From the NCBI RefSeq assembly GCF_010550605.1, contig NZ_JAAGNI010000378.1:1-43031 (forward strand): a stretch of 43,031 nt of DNA, given 5' to 3'. Source of the stretch: Streptomyces sp. SID9727. GTDB taxonomy: Bacteria > Actinomycetota > Actinomycetes > Streptomycetales > Streptomycetaceae. Below are positions 24,659 through 32,394 of the stretch, piece by piece; position 1 is the first letter of the stretch; the number at the start of each line of letters is the position of its first letter. The notes under the pieces are model-generated. The model was not told where the DNA came from. It worked only from the letters and a program-made list of their open reading frames with translations, and made no database searches. The position numbers and the translations under genes are program-made.

Positions 24659-25783
24659 TCAGGGCGCCGGCAGTTCCATGAGCGCGGCGACGGTGTCCCG
24701 GTGGCGCCCCGCCGAGCCGTAGGCGGTCGCGTCGGCCTTGGCCCGCTTCAGGTAGAGGTGCGCGGGGTGCTCCCACGTCATCCCGATCCCGCCGTGCAAC
24801 TGCACGCACTCCTCGGCGGCATGGACCGCGACCTTCGAGCAGTACGCCTGCGCGACGGCCACGGCCAGCGGCGTGTCGGGACTGCCCGTGGCCAGCGCGT
24901 CGGCCGCGTTCCGCGCGGCGGCCCGGGCCGAGACGACCTCCAGCCAGAGCTGCGCCATGCGGTGTTTGAGCGCCTGGAACGAGCCGATGGGCCGGTTGAA
25001 CTGGTGGCGCTCCCGGGTGTGTCGCACCGTCTCGGTGAGGCACCACTCGGCGAGTCCCAGCTGTTCGGACGCGAGCAGCCCGGCACCGGCCAGCAGTCCC
25101 CGGTCCACCGCGCGCCTTCCCTCTCCGGTGTCCGCGAGGCGGGTGCCGACCGCGCCGTCGAGCGTGACGGTGGCGAGCGGGCGGGTGAGGTCGAGCGCGA
25201 CGAGCGGTTCGACCCGTACCCCGGGCGCGTCCGTGGGGACGGCGAAGAGCCCGTCGGCGGTGGGGACCAGGAGCACGTCGGCGACGGCCGCGTCGGCGAC
25301 GGGGCCCAGCGTCCCGTCCAGTGATCCGTCCACCACCGAGGCCTCCGCGCCTGTCGAAGCAGCCGCGAACGGCGCGGCCAGGACCGCGACCTGCCGCCCC
25401 TCGACGAGCCCCGCCAGGAGTTCCGCGGCCGGCCCGTCCTGCGCGCCGAGCGCCAGCAACGTCTCGGTGGCGACGACGGAGCTGGTCAGGAACGGCGCGG
25501 GCGCGACGCTGCGGCCCACCTCCTCCAGGACGACGGCGGCCTCGCGGTGCGTGGCCCCCTGGCCGCCCAGCTCCTCGGGTACGAGAAGCCCGGCGGCGCC
25601 GATGCCGGTGGCGAGCGCCTTCCACAGCTGCGGGTCGTACGGCGTGCCGGACTCGGTGCGGGCGATCACCGACGGCGCGTCGGCCCGGTCCGCGAGCAGG
25701 GAGCGGACCGCGGCGCGCAGGTCCTCCTCGGCCTCGGAGTACAGGAGGTCGGGTGCCTGGCCGGCTTCGTTCTTCGCGGTCAT
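24659..25783 (-). CDS. Acyl-CoA dehydrogenase (small subunit-like)
   Basis: A 374-aa acyl-CoA dehydrogenase with the alpha-helical N-domain (EELGGQGATHREAAVVLEEVGR), a reduced middle beta-domain and the FAD-binding C-domain (ERHQFNRPIGSFQALKHRMA; CVQLHGGIGMTWEHPAHLYLKR). The glutamate catalytic base found in medium-chain enzymes is not evident. The start overlaps the upstream gene's stop (ATGA). Together the two adjacent ACADs fit the heteromeric type known in actinobacteria, in which two unlike subunits share active sites and act on sterol side-chain or other CoA esters. Substrate is not determined here. Confidence 0.9.
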   Translation of the reverse strand: MTAKNEAGQAPDLLYSEAEEDLRAAVRSLLADRADAPSVIARTESGTPYDPQLWKALATGIGAAGLLVPEELGGQGATHREAAVVLEEVGRSVAPAPFLTSSVVATETLLALGAQDGPAAELLAGLVEGRQVAVLAAPFAAASTGAEASVVDGSLDGTLGPVADAAVADVLLVPTADGLFAVPTDAPGVRVEPLVALDLTRPLATVTLDGAVGTRLADTGEGRRAVDRGLLAGAGLLASEQLGLAEWCLTETVRHTRERHQFNRPIGSFQALKHRMAQLWLEVVSARAAARNAADALATGSPDTPLAVAVAQAYCSKVAVHAAEECVQLHGGIGMTWEHPAHLYLKRAKADATAYGSAGRHRDTVAALMELPAP

Positions 25784-26967
25784 CGGGAGAGGTCCTTCCA
25801 GGCGACGTCCTTGTCGTTGCGGGGCTCGGAGGGGAGACCGAGTACGCGCTCGGCGACGATGTTGAGCAGTACCTCGCTCGTTCCGCCCTCGATCGAGTTG
25901 CCCTTGGAGCGGAGGTAGCGGTAGCCGGCGTCGCGGCCGGTGAAGTCGACCAGCTCGGGCCGCCGCATGGTCCAGTCGCCGTACAGCAGGCCCTCGTCGC
26001 CGAGGAGTTCCACTTCGAGGCCGCTGATCTCCTGGTTGAGCCGGGCGAAGGCGAGCTTCATCCCGGAGCCCTCGGGGCCGGGCTGGCCCGCGACGAGCTG
26101 CTGGCGCAGGCGCTCACCGGTGAGCCGCGCGACCTCCGCCTCCACCCACAGGGTGAGCAGGCGCTGGTGCAGGTCGTGGGTGCGCAGCTCGGGGCGTTCG
26201 CGCCAGGTCCTGGCGACCGGGCCGATCATGCCGCCCTCGCGGGGGATGCGCGAGCCACCGATGGAGACGCGTTCGTTCATGAGGGTGGTCTGGGCGACCT
26301 TCCAGCCCTCGCCGACGGGCCCCAGCCGGTGGCTGTCGGGAATGCGCACGCCGGTGAGGAAGACCTCGTTGAACTCGGCCTCGCCGGTGATCTGACGGAG
26401 CGGCCGGACCTCGACGCCGGGATCGGTCATGTCGCAGATGAAGTAGCTGATGCCGCGGTGCTTGGGCGCGTCGGGGTCGGTGCGGGCGATGAGGATCGCC
26501 CAGCGGGCGAGGTGGGCACTGGAGGTCCACACCTTCTGTCCGTCCACCACCCAGTCCTCGCCGTCGCGCACGGCGCGCGTGCCGAGGGCGGCGAGGTCGG
26601 ATCCCGCGCCGGGTTCGCTGAAGAGCTGGCACCAGACCTCTTCGCCCACCCACAGGGGCCGCAGGAACCGCTGCTTCTGTTCGTCTGTGCCGAAGCCGAG
26701 GATGGTCGGGGCGGCCATGCCGAGGCCGATGCCGATGCGGCGCGGGTCGTTGTCGGGGGCGTGGGCGGCGGCGAGTTCGGCGTCGACCACGGGCTGGAGG
26801 GAGCGCGGGGCGTCCAGGCCGCCGAGCCCTGCCGGGTAGTGCACCCAGGCGAGACCGGCGTCGAAGCGCGCCTTGAGGAAGTCGGTGCGCTCGGTGGCCG
26901 CCGGAGGGTGCGCGGCGAGCAGTTCGCGGGTGCGGCGGCGCAGTTCGGCGGCGTCGGGTGCGGTCAT
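25780..26967 (-). CDS. Acyl-CoA dehydrogenase (large subunit-like)
   Basis: A 395-aa acyl-CoA dehydrogenase. It shows the FAD/substrate loop QLFSEPGAGSDLA, the WVVDGQKVWTSSAH strand, and the C-terminal NSIEGGTSEVLLNIVAERVLGLP segment. Its ATG overlaps the stop of the quinone-reductase-like gene upstream, and its own stop overlaps the next ACAD start. The fused-looking gene order (MDR reductase, ACAD, ACAD) with four-base overlaps indicates one transcript. It oxidises an acyl-CoA at the alpha-beta carbons; the chain or ring specificity is unknown. Confidence 0.93.
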   Translation of the reverse strand: MTAPDAAELRRRTRELLAAHPPAATERTDFLKARFDAGLAWVHYPAGLGGLDAPRSLQPVVDAELAAAHAPDNDPRRIGIGLGMAAPTILGFGTDEQKQRFLRPLWVGEEVWCQLFSEPGAGSDLAALGTRAVRDGEDWVVDGQKVWTSSAHLARWAILIARTDPDAPKHRGISYFICDMTDPGVEVRPLRQITGEAEFNEVFLTGVRIPDSHRLGPVGEGWKVAQTTLMNERVSIGGSRIPREGGMIGPVARTWRERPELRTHDLHQRLLTLWVEAEVARLTGERLRQQLVAGQPGPEGSGMKLAFARLNQEISGLEVELLGDEGLLYGDWTMRRPELVDFTGRDAGYRYLRSKGNSIEGGTSEVLLNIVAERVLGLPSEPRNDKDVAWKDLSR

Positions 26968-27932
26968 CGGGCGGCTCCTGACGGGAGGACGACGATGCGG
27001 CCGGTGCTGGTGCCGTCGGCGACGCGCTGGACGGCGGCCGCCGCCTCGTCCATCGCGACCCGCTCGCTGATCAGCGGCTTGATGGCGCCCTCGGCGGCGA
27101 GCCGGGTCAGCTCCCGGTGGCAGTCGCGTACGGCCTGCGGGTCCTTGGTGTTGTAGAGGCCCCAGTGGAGGCCGAGAACGGAGTAGTTCTTCACGAGGGC
27201 GTGGTTGAGGGCGGGGGTGGGAATCGTGCCGGAGGCGAAGCCGACGACGACGACGCGCCCCTCGAAGGCGATGCACTTCACGGACTTGGCGTAGGCGTCC
27301 CCGCCGACCGGGTCGTAGACGACGTCGGCGCCCCGGCCGCCGGTGAACTCCTTGACCGCCGCGACGATGTCCTCGGTGCGCCGGTCGATGACCAGGTCGC
27401 AGCCGAGCGCGGCGGCGGTCTTCGCCTTCTCGGCTCCGCCGACGACCCCGATGACGGTGGCGCCGGCGGCCTTGCCGAGCTGGACGGCGGCGCTGCCGAC
27501 CCCACCCGCGGCGGCGTGCACGAGGAGGGTCTCCCCCGCCCGCAGCCGGGCGCGCCGGTGGAGCCCGAACCAGCCGGTCTGGTACCCGATGTGCAGCGCC
27601 GCGGCCTCCGCGTCGTCCAGGGAGTCCGGGGCGTCCAGCAGGGCCGCCTCGTCGGCGACGACGTATGGGGCGAGGCCGCCGTGCGGCAGGGCGGGGGTGG
27701 CGAGCACCCGGCGCCCGTCCTCGGTGCGGCCGCAGATCTCGACGCCCGGGGTGAACGGCAGCGGAGGCCGTACCTGGTACTGGCCCCGGCAGAGCAGCGC
27801 GTCCGGGAAGTTGATGTTCGCCGCGAGCACCTCGACGCTCACCTGCCCGTCGCCGGGCACCGGCCGGTCCGTCTCCTCCAGCCGCATCACCTCGCTCGGC
27901 TCGCCGTTCCGGTGCACTCGCCATGCCTGCAT
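26964..27932 (-). CDS. NADPH:quinone oxidoreductase-like MDR enzyme
   Basis: A 322-aa zinc-independent medium-chain reductase. ATG 27932 follows GGAGG by six bases. Seen are the GroES-like N-domain (NINFPDALLCRGQYQ), the cofactor loop VHAAAGGVGSAAVQLGKAAGATVIG of the Rossmann fold, and no structural zinc cysteine cluster. Such enzymes reduce quinones or enoyl compounds with NADPH. As first gene of the ACAD operon it may reduce an enoyl-CoA-like intermediate, or just recycle redox equivalents. A palindrome abutting a -10 hexamer lies 50 bases upstream. Confidence 0.92.
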   Translation of the reverse strand: MQAWRVHRNGEPSEVMRLEETDRPVPGDGQVSVEVLAANINFPDALLCRGQYQVRPPLPFTPGVEICGRTEDGRRVLATPALPHGGLAPYVVADEAALLDAPDSLDDAEAAALHIGYQTGWFGLHRRARLRAGETLLVHAAAGGVGSAAVQLGKAAGATVIGVVGGAEKAKTAAALGCDLVIDRRTEDIVAAVKEFTGGRGADVVYDPVGGDAYAKSVKCIAFEGRVVVVGFASGTIPTPALNHALVKNYSVLGLHWGLYNTKDPQAVRDCHRELTRLAAEGAIKPLISERVAMDEAAAAVQRVADGTSTGRIVVLPSGAAR

Positions 27933-27976
27933 GAGGGGCCTCCACAACACTGTCGGCATTACCACTGCTCCGCCGC

Positions 27977-27993
27977 ATACTAAGCGGTCGCTT
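27977..27993 (-). promoter_or_regulatory. Operator overlapping the -10 of the MDR-ACAD operon
   Basis: AAGCG-GT-CGCTT (27982-27993) is a 12-bp inverted repeat that abuts the minus-strand -10 hexamer TAGTAT (27982-27977). Half-sites of the AAGCG type are typical of TetR-family regulators that control acyl-CoA genes in actinobacteria. No regulator gene is adjacent, and the -35 is not clear. Confidence 0.55.
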
Positions 27994-28033
27994 GCCTCTG
28001 TGGGAACAGCTTGCGGACAACGGTCCCGGACAG

Positions 28034-28085
28034 GGCCGTGCGCCCGGTCCCGCCGCGAGGAGTGCGGGGCGCCGGGCGCACGGCC
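28034..28085 (-). terminator. Terminator of the GH84 gene
   Basis: Arms 28034-28047 and 28072-28085 pair perfectly over 14 bp; the 24-base loop holds a smaller nested stem. It begins 12 bases past the GH84 stop. Confidence 0.8.
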
Positions 28086-28096
28086 GTACGCGAGGG

Positions 28097-30760
28097 CTAC
28101 TTGCCCACGACCACCTCGGCGACCTGCGGCGCCGTCGTTCCGCCCCGCCAGGCCAGGCGTACCGCGTCGGCGGTGCGCCCCGCGGTGTCGAGGGCGGTGT
28201 AGGCGCCGGTCAGCGCGCCCACGGTGTGCCAGTCGCCGTCCGCCGTACGCAGCTGGACGTCGGCCGTGCCCTCGGAGCCGGACGGCCGCAGCACCGTCAC
28301 CGAGCCGACCGGCCGAGCGGCGACGAGGTCCACCTCCAGCGACTCGCCGTTCCCGGCCGCTCGCGCGCCCCGGTACACGGTGCCCGGGTCGCCGTCGGCC
28401 GCCGCACGCAGCGAGGAGCCGGTGGCGGCGGGCGGGTTGCCGGTGACCGCGCCGTCCGTGGTCGCCACCCGGAACTCGCGGACGACGACCCAGCTGCTCT
28501 GCCCGGCGGTCGCCCGGGCCCGCACGTAGCGCGCCTTCGTCCCGGCGGGCGGGGCCGCCGTGACGTCGGGCCTGCCGGAGAAGTCCGTCAGCTTCTGCCA
28601 GCTCCCGCCGTCCGCCGAGTACTCCAGGACGCCCTCGTGGAGGTAGTCGTCGGCGCTGCCCGGCTTGGCCATGGCGAGCGTGACGGAGCCGATGGTCCGG
28701 GACTCGCCGAGGTCGACGGTCAGCTGGTCCCCGGCCGCGGGCGCCCCGTCGCTCCAGAAGTACGTGGAGTCGTCGCCGTCGAGCATCCGGGCGACGGTGT
28801 TGCTCTGGTACGTGCCCAGGCTGGTCGAGGCCGTGGGCCTGCCGCTCACACCGAGCAGCCGGTCGTACTCGGCGGTGGCGGCGTCGGTGAACCCGTCCAG
28901 CTGCCCGTCGCCGACCAGCACCGGCACCTTGCGCCCGTCGAGCCCGGTGTACGTGAACGAGGCGGCGCGCTCCACCAGTGCGGGCAGCTGCTGCCGGAGC
29001 TCCCACGCCTGGGCGCCCTTCCCGGCGCGGGCGGCCTCGACCATGCGCAGGGCGGTTCGTGTGGCGGTCGCCCAGGACTCGGTGGCGTCCAGCCAGGGGC
29101 CGGAGTCGGCGATGAAGCCCCGGTCGGGCAGGGCCGCGCGCAGCCGGGCGGGGGCCGCGCCCAGCGAGGCCAGGACGGAGTCGAGCCGCCCCGCGTCCCC
29201 GGACTCCCAGTAGCGCGCGAAGGCGGCGGACAGCTCGGGCGCCTTGGCGGTGTTGAGCGCGGAGCTGTAGTTGACGTCAGCGAAGGCCCGCAGCGCCTTC
29301 GCGGTCCGGGCGTCGCCGCCCGCGTACTCCTCGATGCCCTTGCCCCAGGAGTCGCGCGGGTCGTACGCGGCGTCGTTCCAGGCGTAGTCCGCGACGGTGT
29401 ACAGCGAGAGCTTCGACGCGTACGGCTGGATCATCGGGTTGGCGGTGATGCCGGCGAGCCGCCCGGGCAGCCCCTTCTCGCGGCCGTTGAAGGGGCCGAG
29501 CAGCAGCCGGTCGGTGGCGTAGTCGTTGACCGGGTAGTTGTCCCAGGTCAGGATCGGGTGCCCGAACACCTTCCGGGCGGCTTCCGCCTGAGCGACCGTC
29601 ATGGTGGGGGCGACGACGCCGACCCCGGTCCACTCGACCAGCACATCGGGGTCGAGCTGTGCGGACAGGGCCGTCTTGTACGCCGACGCGCTGACGTTGT
29701 AGTACTCGGTCGGGACCATCTGGAGCGGCTGGGCGCCGGGATGGGTGGCGATGAACTCCCGGTTGACCCGGTTGAGCAGATGGGCCTGGGCGGCGCCGGC
29801 CGCGCCGCCGCCGGTCCCCCACTTCGCCTTGTCGGCGTCGCAGTTCCAGTTGGTGTAGCTGATGTCGTCCAGCGGCACCGCGAAGGTGCGGACGCCGATG
29901 TCCCACATCGTCTGGAACTTGTCGACGAGCGCCTTCACGTCCGCGTCGGAGCTGTAGCACACCGAGAGGCCGGGTGAGAGGGCGTAGGTGAACTCGACGT
30001 GCCGCAGGGCCGCCCGGCCGGCGAGGTCCTTGATCTCGGCCAGCCGGTCGGCGGGGTAGGGGTCGCGCCACTTGGTCCGGAGGTAGTCGTCGTCCTTGGG
30101 CGAGTACACGTAGATGTTCATCTTGTGCTCGCCGTAGTAGTCGAGCTGGTCGAGGCGGGCCTCGTGCGACCAGGGGGTGCCGTAGAAGCCCTCGATGACG
30201 CCGCGCAGCGCGGTGCCGGGCCAGTCGCGCACGGCGAGTCCGGCGACCTTGCCGCCCGGATGCTTGCTGTGCGGCAGGACCTGGCGCAGGGTCTGCGCCG
30301 CGTAGTAGGTGCCGGTGGTGTCCTTGCCGGCGAGGACGATCCGGCCGGCGCCGATCCCGAGGACGTACCCCTCGGCGGGCAGTGCGGCGGGCCCGTCGAG
30401 CTTCTGCGCGGCGAGGGCGGCGGCGTCACCGGCGTACACGGTGAGTCTGCCGGGGGCGGGGCGTTTCGCACGGACGACGTGCCGGGCGCCCGCCTCGCGG
30501 AGGGCGGTCTCCACCACGTCGAGCGCGGGCCCGTCGGCCGTCCCGCCGGCGATGAGGGTGACGGTGGGGGTGACGACCACCCGGTCCGGGCGGGGCTCGG
30601 CCGACTGCGGGGTCGGGGTGATGGTGGGTACGTCCTGGGCCTTGGCCGGTGCGGGCGGGGCGCCGGCCGCCCGCGCGGGCGGTCCGGCGGCCAGCAGGCC
30701 GCCTGCGAGCAGGGCCGCCGCGGCGGTGAGTGCGGTGATGCGGGGCGGGCGAGGCGTCAC
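28097..30760 (-). CDS. Secreted GH84 beta-N-acetylglucosaminidase with carbohydrate-binding modules
   Basis: About 887 aa. GTG 30760 is preferred because GGAGG lies four bases before it; another GTG 18 bases upstream (30778) is in frame but has no such site. A signal peptide spans ~1-32. A GH20b-like N-domain (~45-165) precedes the GH84 barrel (~180-470): RGVIEGFYGTPWS at about 186-198 and the paired catalytic aspartates D298/D299 in PLDDISYTNW, used for substrate-assisted catalysis. A helical segment and two F5/8-type modules follow (~640-760 and ~765-887; e.g. NTVARMLDGDDSTYFW). It removes terminal beta-GlcNAc from glycans outside the cell. A dre-like site and promoter lie upstream. Confidence 0.94.
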   Translation of the reverse strand: MTPRPPRITALTAAAALLAGGLLAAGPPARAAGAPPAPAKAQDVPTITPTPQSAEPRPDRVVVTPTVTLIAGGTADGPALDVVETALREAGARHVVRAKRPAPGRLTVYAGDAAALAAQKLDGPAALPAEGYVLGIGAGRIVLAGKDTTGTYYAAQTLRQVLPHSKHPGGKVAGLAVRDWPGTALRGVIEGFYGTPWSHEARLDQLDYYGEHKMNIYVYSPKDDDYLRTKWRDPYPADRLAEIKDLAGRAALRHVEFTYALSPGLSVCYSSDADVKALVDKFQTMWDIGVRTFAVPLDDISYTNWNCDADKAKWGTGGGAAGAAQAHLLNRVNREFIATHPGAQPLQMVPTEYYNVSASAYKTALSAQLDPDVLVEWTGVGVVAPTMTVAQAEAARKVFGHPILTWDNYPVNDYATDRLLLGPFNGREKGLPGRLAGITANPMIQPYASKLSLYTVADYAWNDAAYDPRDSWGKGIEEYAGGDARTAKALRAFADVNYSSALNTAKAPELSAAFARYWESGDAGRLDSVLASLGAAPARLRAALPDRGFIADSGPWLDATESWATATRTALRMVEAARAGKGAQAWELRQQLPALVERAASFTYTGLDGRKVPVLVGDGQLDGFTDAATAEYDRLLGVSGRPTASTSLGTYQSNTVARMLDGDDSTYFWSDGAPAAGDQLTVDLGESRTIGSVTLAMAKPGSADDYLHEGVLEYSADGGSWQKLTDFSGRPDVTAAPPAGTKARYVRARATAGQSSWVVVREFRVATTDGAVTGNPPAATGSSLRAAADGDPGTVYRGARAAGNGESLEVDLVAARPVGSVTVLRPSGSEGTADVQLRTADGDWHTVGALTGAYTALDTAGRTADAVRLAWRGGTTAPQVAEVVVGK

Positions 30761-30813
30761 AGATCCTCCATTGGTCACTCAAGTCACCAGAGTCGCGCAA
30801 CACAACGTGACTG

Positions 30814-30842
30814 AATTCAACATCCTGGCGCTTACATGTCAA
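30814..30842 (-). promoter_or_regulatory. Predicted promoter of the GH84 gene
   Basis: On the minus strand TTGACA (30842-30837), a 17-base spacer and TGAATT (30819-30814) form a good vegetative promoter about 55 bases before the start codon. The dre-like site abuts its -35. Confidence 0.7.
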
Positions 30843-30854
30843 TGGTCTGGACAA
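30843..30854. promoter_or_regulatory. Putative DasR-responsive element (dre-like)
   Basis: TGGTCTGGACAA matches the core of the DasR consensus TGGTCTAGACCA at 10 of 12 positions and abuts the -35 of the GH84 promoter. DasR is the GntR-family GlcNAc regulator of streptomycetes, so control of a beta-N-acetylglucosaminidase would be fitting. The match is imperfect in one half-site. Confidence 0.65.
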
Positions 30855-30903
30855 CATCAATGCGTGGACCTGCGGTTTTGCGGCCGGCTGCCCCCCTGTG
30901 CGA

Positions 30904-31635
30904 CTACCGGGCGAAGAGCTCGAACGGGACCGCGGGGCGCCCGCCGAAGCGTTCGGCGGCGGCCTCGGCGTTGCCGGCGAGGAAGGTGCGGCAGTAGGTC
31001 TCGGGGTCCTCGTCCGTGAGGACTTCGATGTACGTGCGGTGGGCCAGGAGGGACCGCACGGACCGCTCCAGGCCCGCGGTCGCGTCCACCGCGTGGGTGG
31101 GCGTGGACGATCCGGCCACAGCCACCCAGCGCACCCCGTCCCACGGGTCGAGGCCCCGCTCCCCCAGCTCCGGGAAGATCCAGCGGTTGCCCGCGTCGGC
31201 CGCGGCGTCGAGCGTGGCGCGGCCGACGGCGCGGTGGTCGGGCGTGTTCCATGCGACACCGCCCCAGGTGTCACGATGGTTGAGCGTGATCACCAACTCG
31301 GGACGGTACCGGCGGATGGCCGCCGCGATGTCCCGGCGGAGCGGGACGCCGTACTCGACCACGCCGTCCCGGTGGTCCAGGAACTCGACGCGGGAGACGC
31401 CGACGACCGCCGCGCTCGCCCGCTGCTCCCGCTCGCGCAGGGGTCCGCACTCCTCCGGTTCGAGGGTGTCGATACCGGCCTCACCCCTGGTCGCGAGGAG
31501 ATACGTGACCTCGCGTCCGGCATCGGTCCAGCCGGCCACCGCCGCCGCACAGCCGTACTCCAGGTCGTCGGGGTGGGCGACCACGGCGAGCGCGCGCCGC
31601 CAGTCCTCGGGCATGGGCTTCAGCTGCTCGGTCAT
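30904..31635 (-). CDS. PIG-L/LmbE-family zinc deacetylase
   Basis: A 243-aa enzyme with the family zinc site AHPDD (H21, D24) and the third ligand H134 in NTPDHRAVG. The fold family removes acetyl groups from GlcNAc-type substrates (MshB, GlcNAc-PI deacetylase) or cleaves amides (Mca). The sequence is too general to decide between these. The gene precedes GH84 in the same direction with 143 bases and a promoter between, so they need not be cotranscribed, yet both are linked to GlcNAc chemistry. Start at ATG 31635, with only a weak ribosome-binding site. Confidence 0.9.
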   Translation of the reverse strand: MTEQLKPMPEDWRRALAVVAHPDDLEYGCAAAVAGWTDAGREVTYLLATRGEAGIDTLEPEECGPLREREQRASAAVVGVSRVEFLDHRDGVVEYGVPLRRDIAAAIRRYRPELVITLNHRDTWGGVAWNTPDHRAVGRATLDAAADAGNRWIFPELGERGLDPWDGVRWVAVAGSSTPTHAVDATAGLERSVRSLLAHRTYIEVLTDEDPETYCRTFLAGNAEAAAERFGGRPAVPFELFAR

Positions 31636-31690
31636 ATCCGCAGGCTAACCGGCAAGGCGGGGGGTGAGACCCGTGACACGACGGACTTCG

Positions 31691-31706
31691 ATACCCAGGG
31701 GGGTAT
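31691..31706. promoter_or_regulatory. CsoR/CstR-like operator upstream of rhodanese
   Basis: ATACCC-AGGG-GGGTAT is a 16-bp inverted repeat with G/C-tract centre, the pattern bound by the CsoR/CstR/FrmR family. It lies 69 bases before the rhodanese start. CstR regulators sense persulfides and control sulfurtransferases, so this location fits sulfide handling. No regulator gene is in view. Confidence 0.75.
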
Positions 31707-31775
31707 CCTTGGCCGTCCGGGGCAGGAGAGAGCGAGATCTGTCCCGTACCCCGGTGAACGAAAGGAACACAGCTC

Positions 31776-32348
31776 GTGACCAGCCCCGTATCCCTCTCCC
31801 CCGCCCAGGCGGCCGCCCGGCTCACGGAGTTCACCGTGATCGACGTACGCGCACCCGGTGAGTTCGCGGCGGGGCACGTACCGGGGGCGCTGAACATACC
31901 CCTCGACCGGCTCGACGAGGCGCTGCCCGCGCTCAAGTCCGCCTCCGCCCGCGGCGCGCTGCTCATGGTCTGCGCCTCGGGCAACCGCTCCACGCGTGCC
32001 TGCGGCATCCTGTCCGCGGCCGACATCGACGCGGCGACGCTCAGCGGCGGCACCTCCGCCTGGGAGAGCGAGGGCCACGGCCTGGAGCGCCCCGCGGGCG
32101 CGCGGGCCACCTGGCCGATGGAGCGCCAGGTCCGGCTGGCGGCCGGCTCGCTCGTGGTGGCCGGGCTGCTGGCGGGCGTCAGGTACCCCGCCGCGCGCTG
32201 GCTGTCCGCCGGTGTCGGCTCCGGCCTCGTCTTCTCCGCCGTCACCAACACCTGCGGAATGGCGGCGGCGCTGTCGAAGCTCCCGCACAACCGCGCGCCC
32301 CGCTCGGCACCGAGCCTGAACGCGACGCTGGACGCCCTCCAGGGCTGA
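31776..32348 (+). CDS. Rhodanese-DUF2892 sulfurtransferase
   Basis: A 190-aa protein from GTG 31776 (AAAGGA at 31761-31766). Residues ~10-105 are a rhodanese domain with the active loop CASGNRS and catalytic C66, which carries a persulfide. Residues ~118-165 form a DUF2892 membrane hairpin (two helices) with C160 at TNTCGM. This fusion is common in bacterial sulfide/persulfide defence. The operator at 31691-31706 suggests control by a CsoR/CstR-type sensor. The gene stands alone and ends in a hairpin shared with the convergent S33 peptidase. Confidence 0.93.
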   Translation: MTSPVSLSPAQAAARLTEFTVIDVRAPGEFAAGHVPGALNIPLDRLDEALPALKSASARGALLMVCASGNRSTRACGILSAADIDAATLSGGTSAWESEGHGLERPAGARATWPMERQVRLAAGSLVVAGLLAGVRYPAARWLSAGVGSGLVFSAVTNTCGMAAALSKLPHNRAPRSAPSLNATLDALQG

Positions 32349-32356
32349 GACCTCGC

Positions 32357-32382
32357 GGGGCCGGTCCCCTGCGGCCGGCCCC
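32357..32382. terminator. Bidirectional terminator between rhodanese and S33 peptidase
   Basis: Arms GGGGCCGG (32357-32364) and CCGGCCCC (32375-32382) with a 10-base loop lie between the two convergent stops. Confidence 0.65.
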
Positions 32383-32394
32383 GGACGGTGTGCG

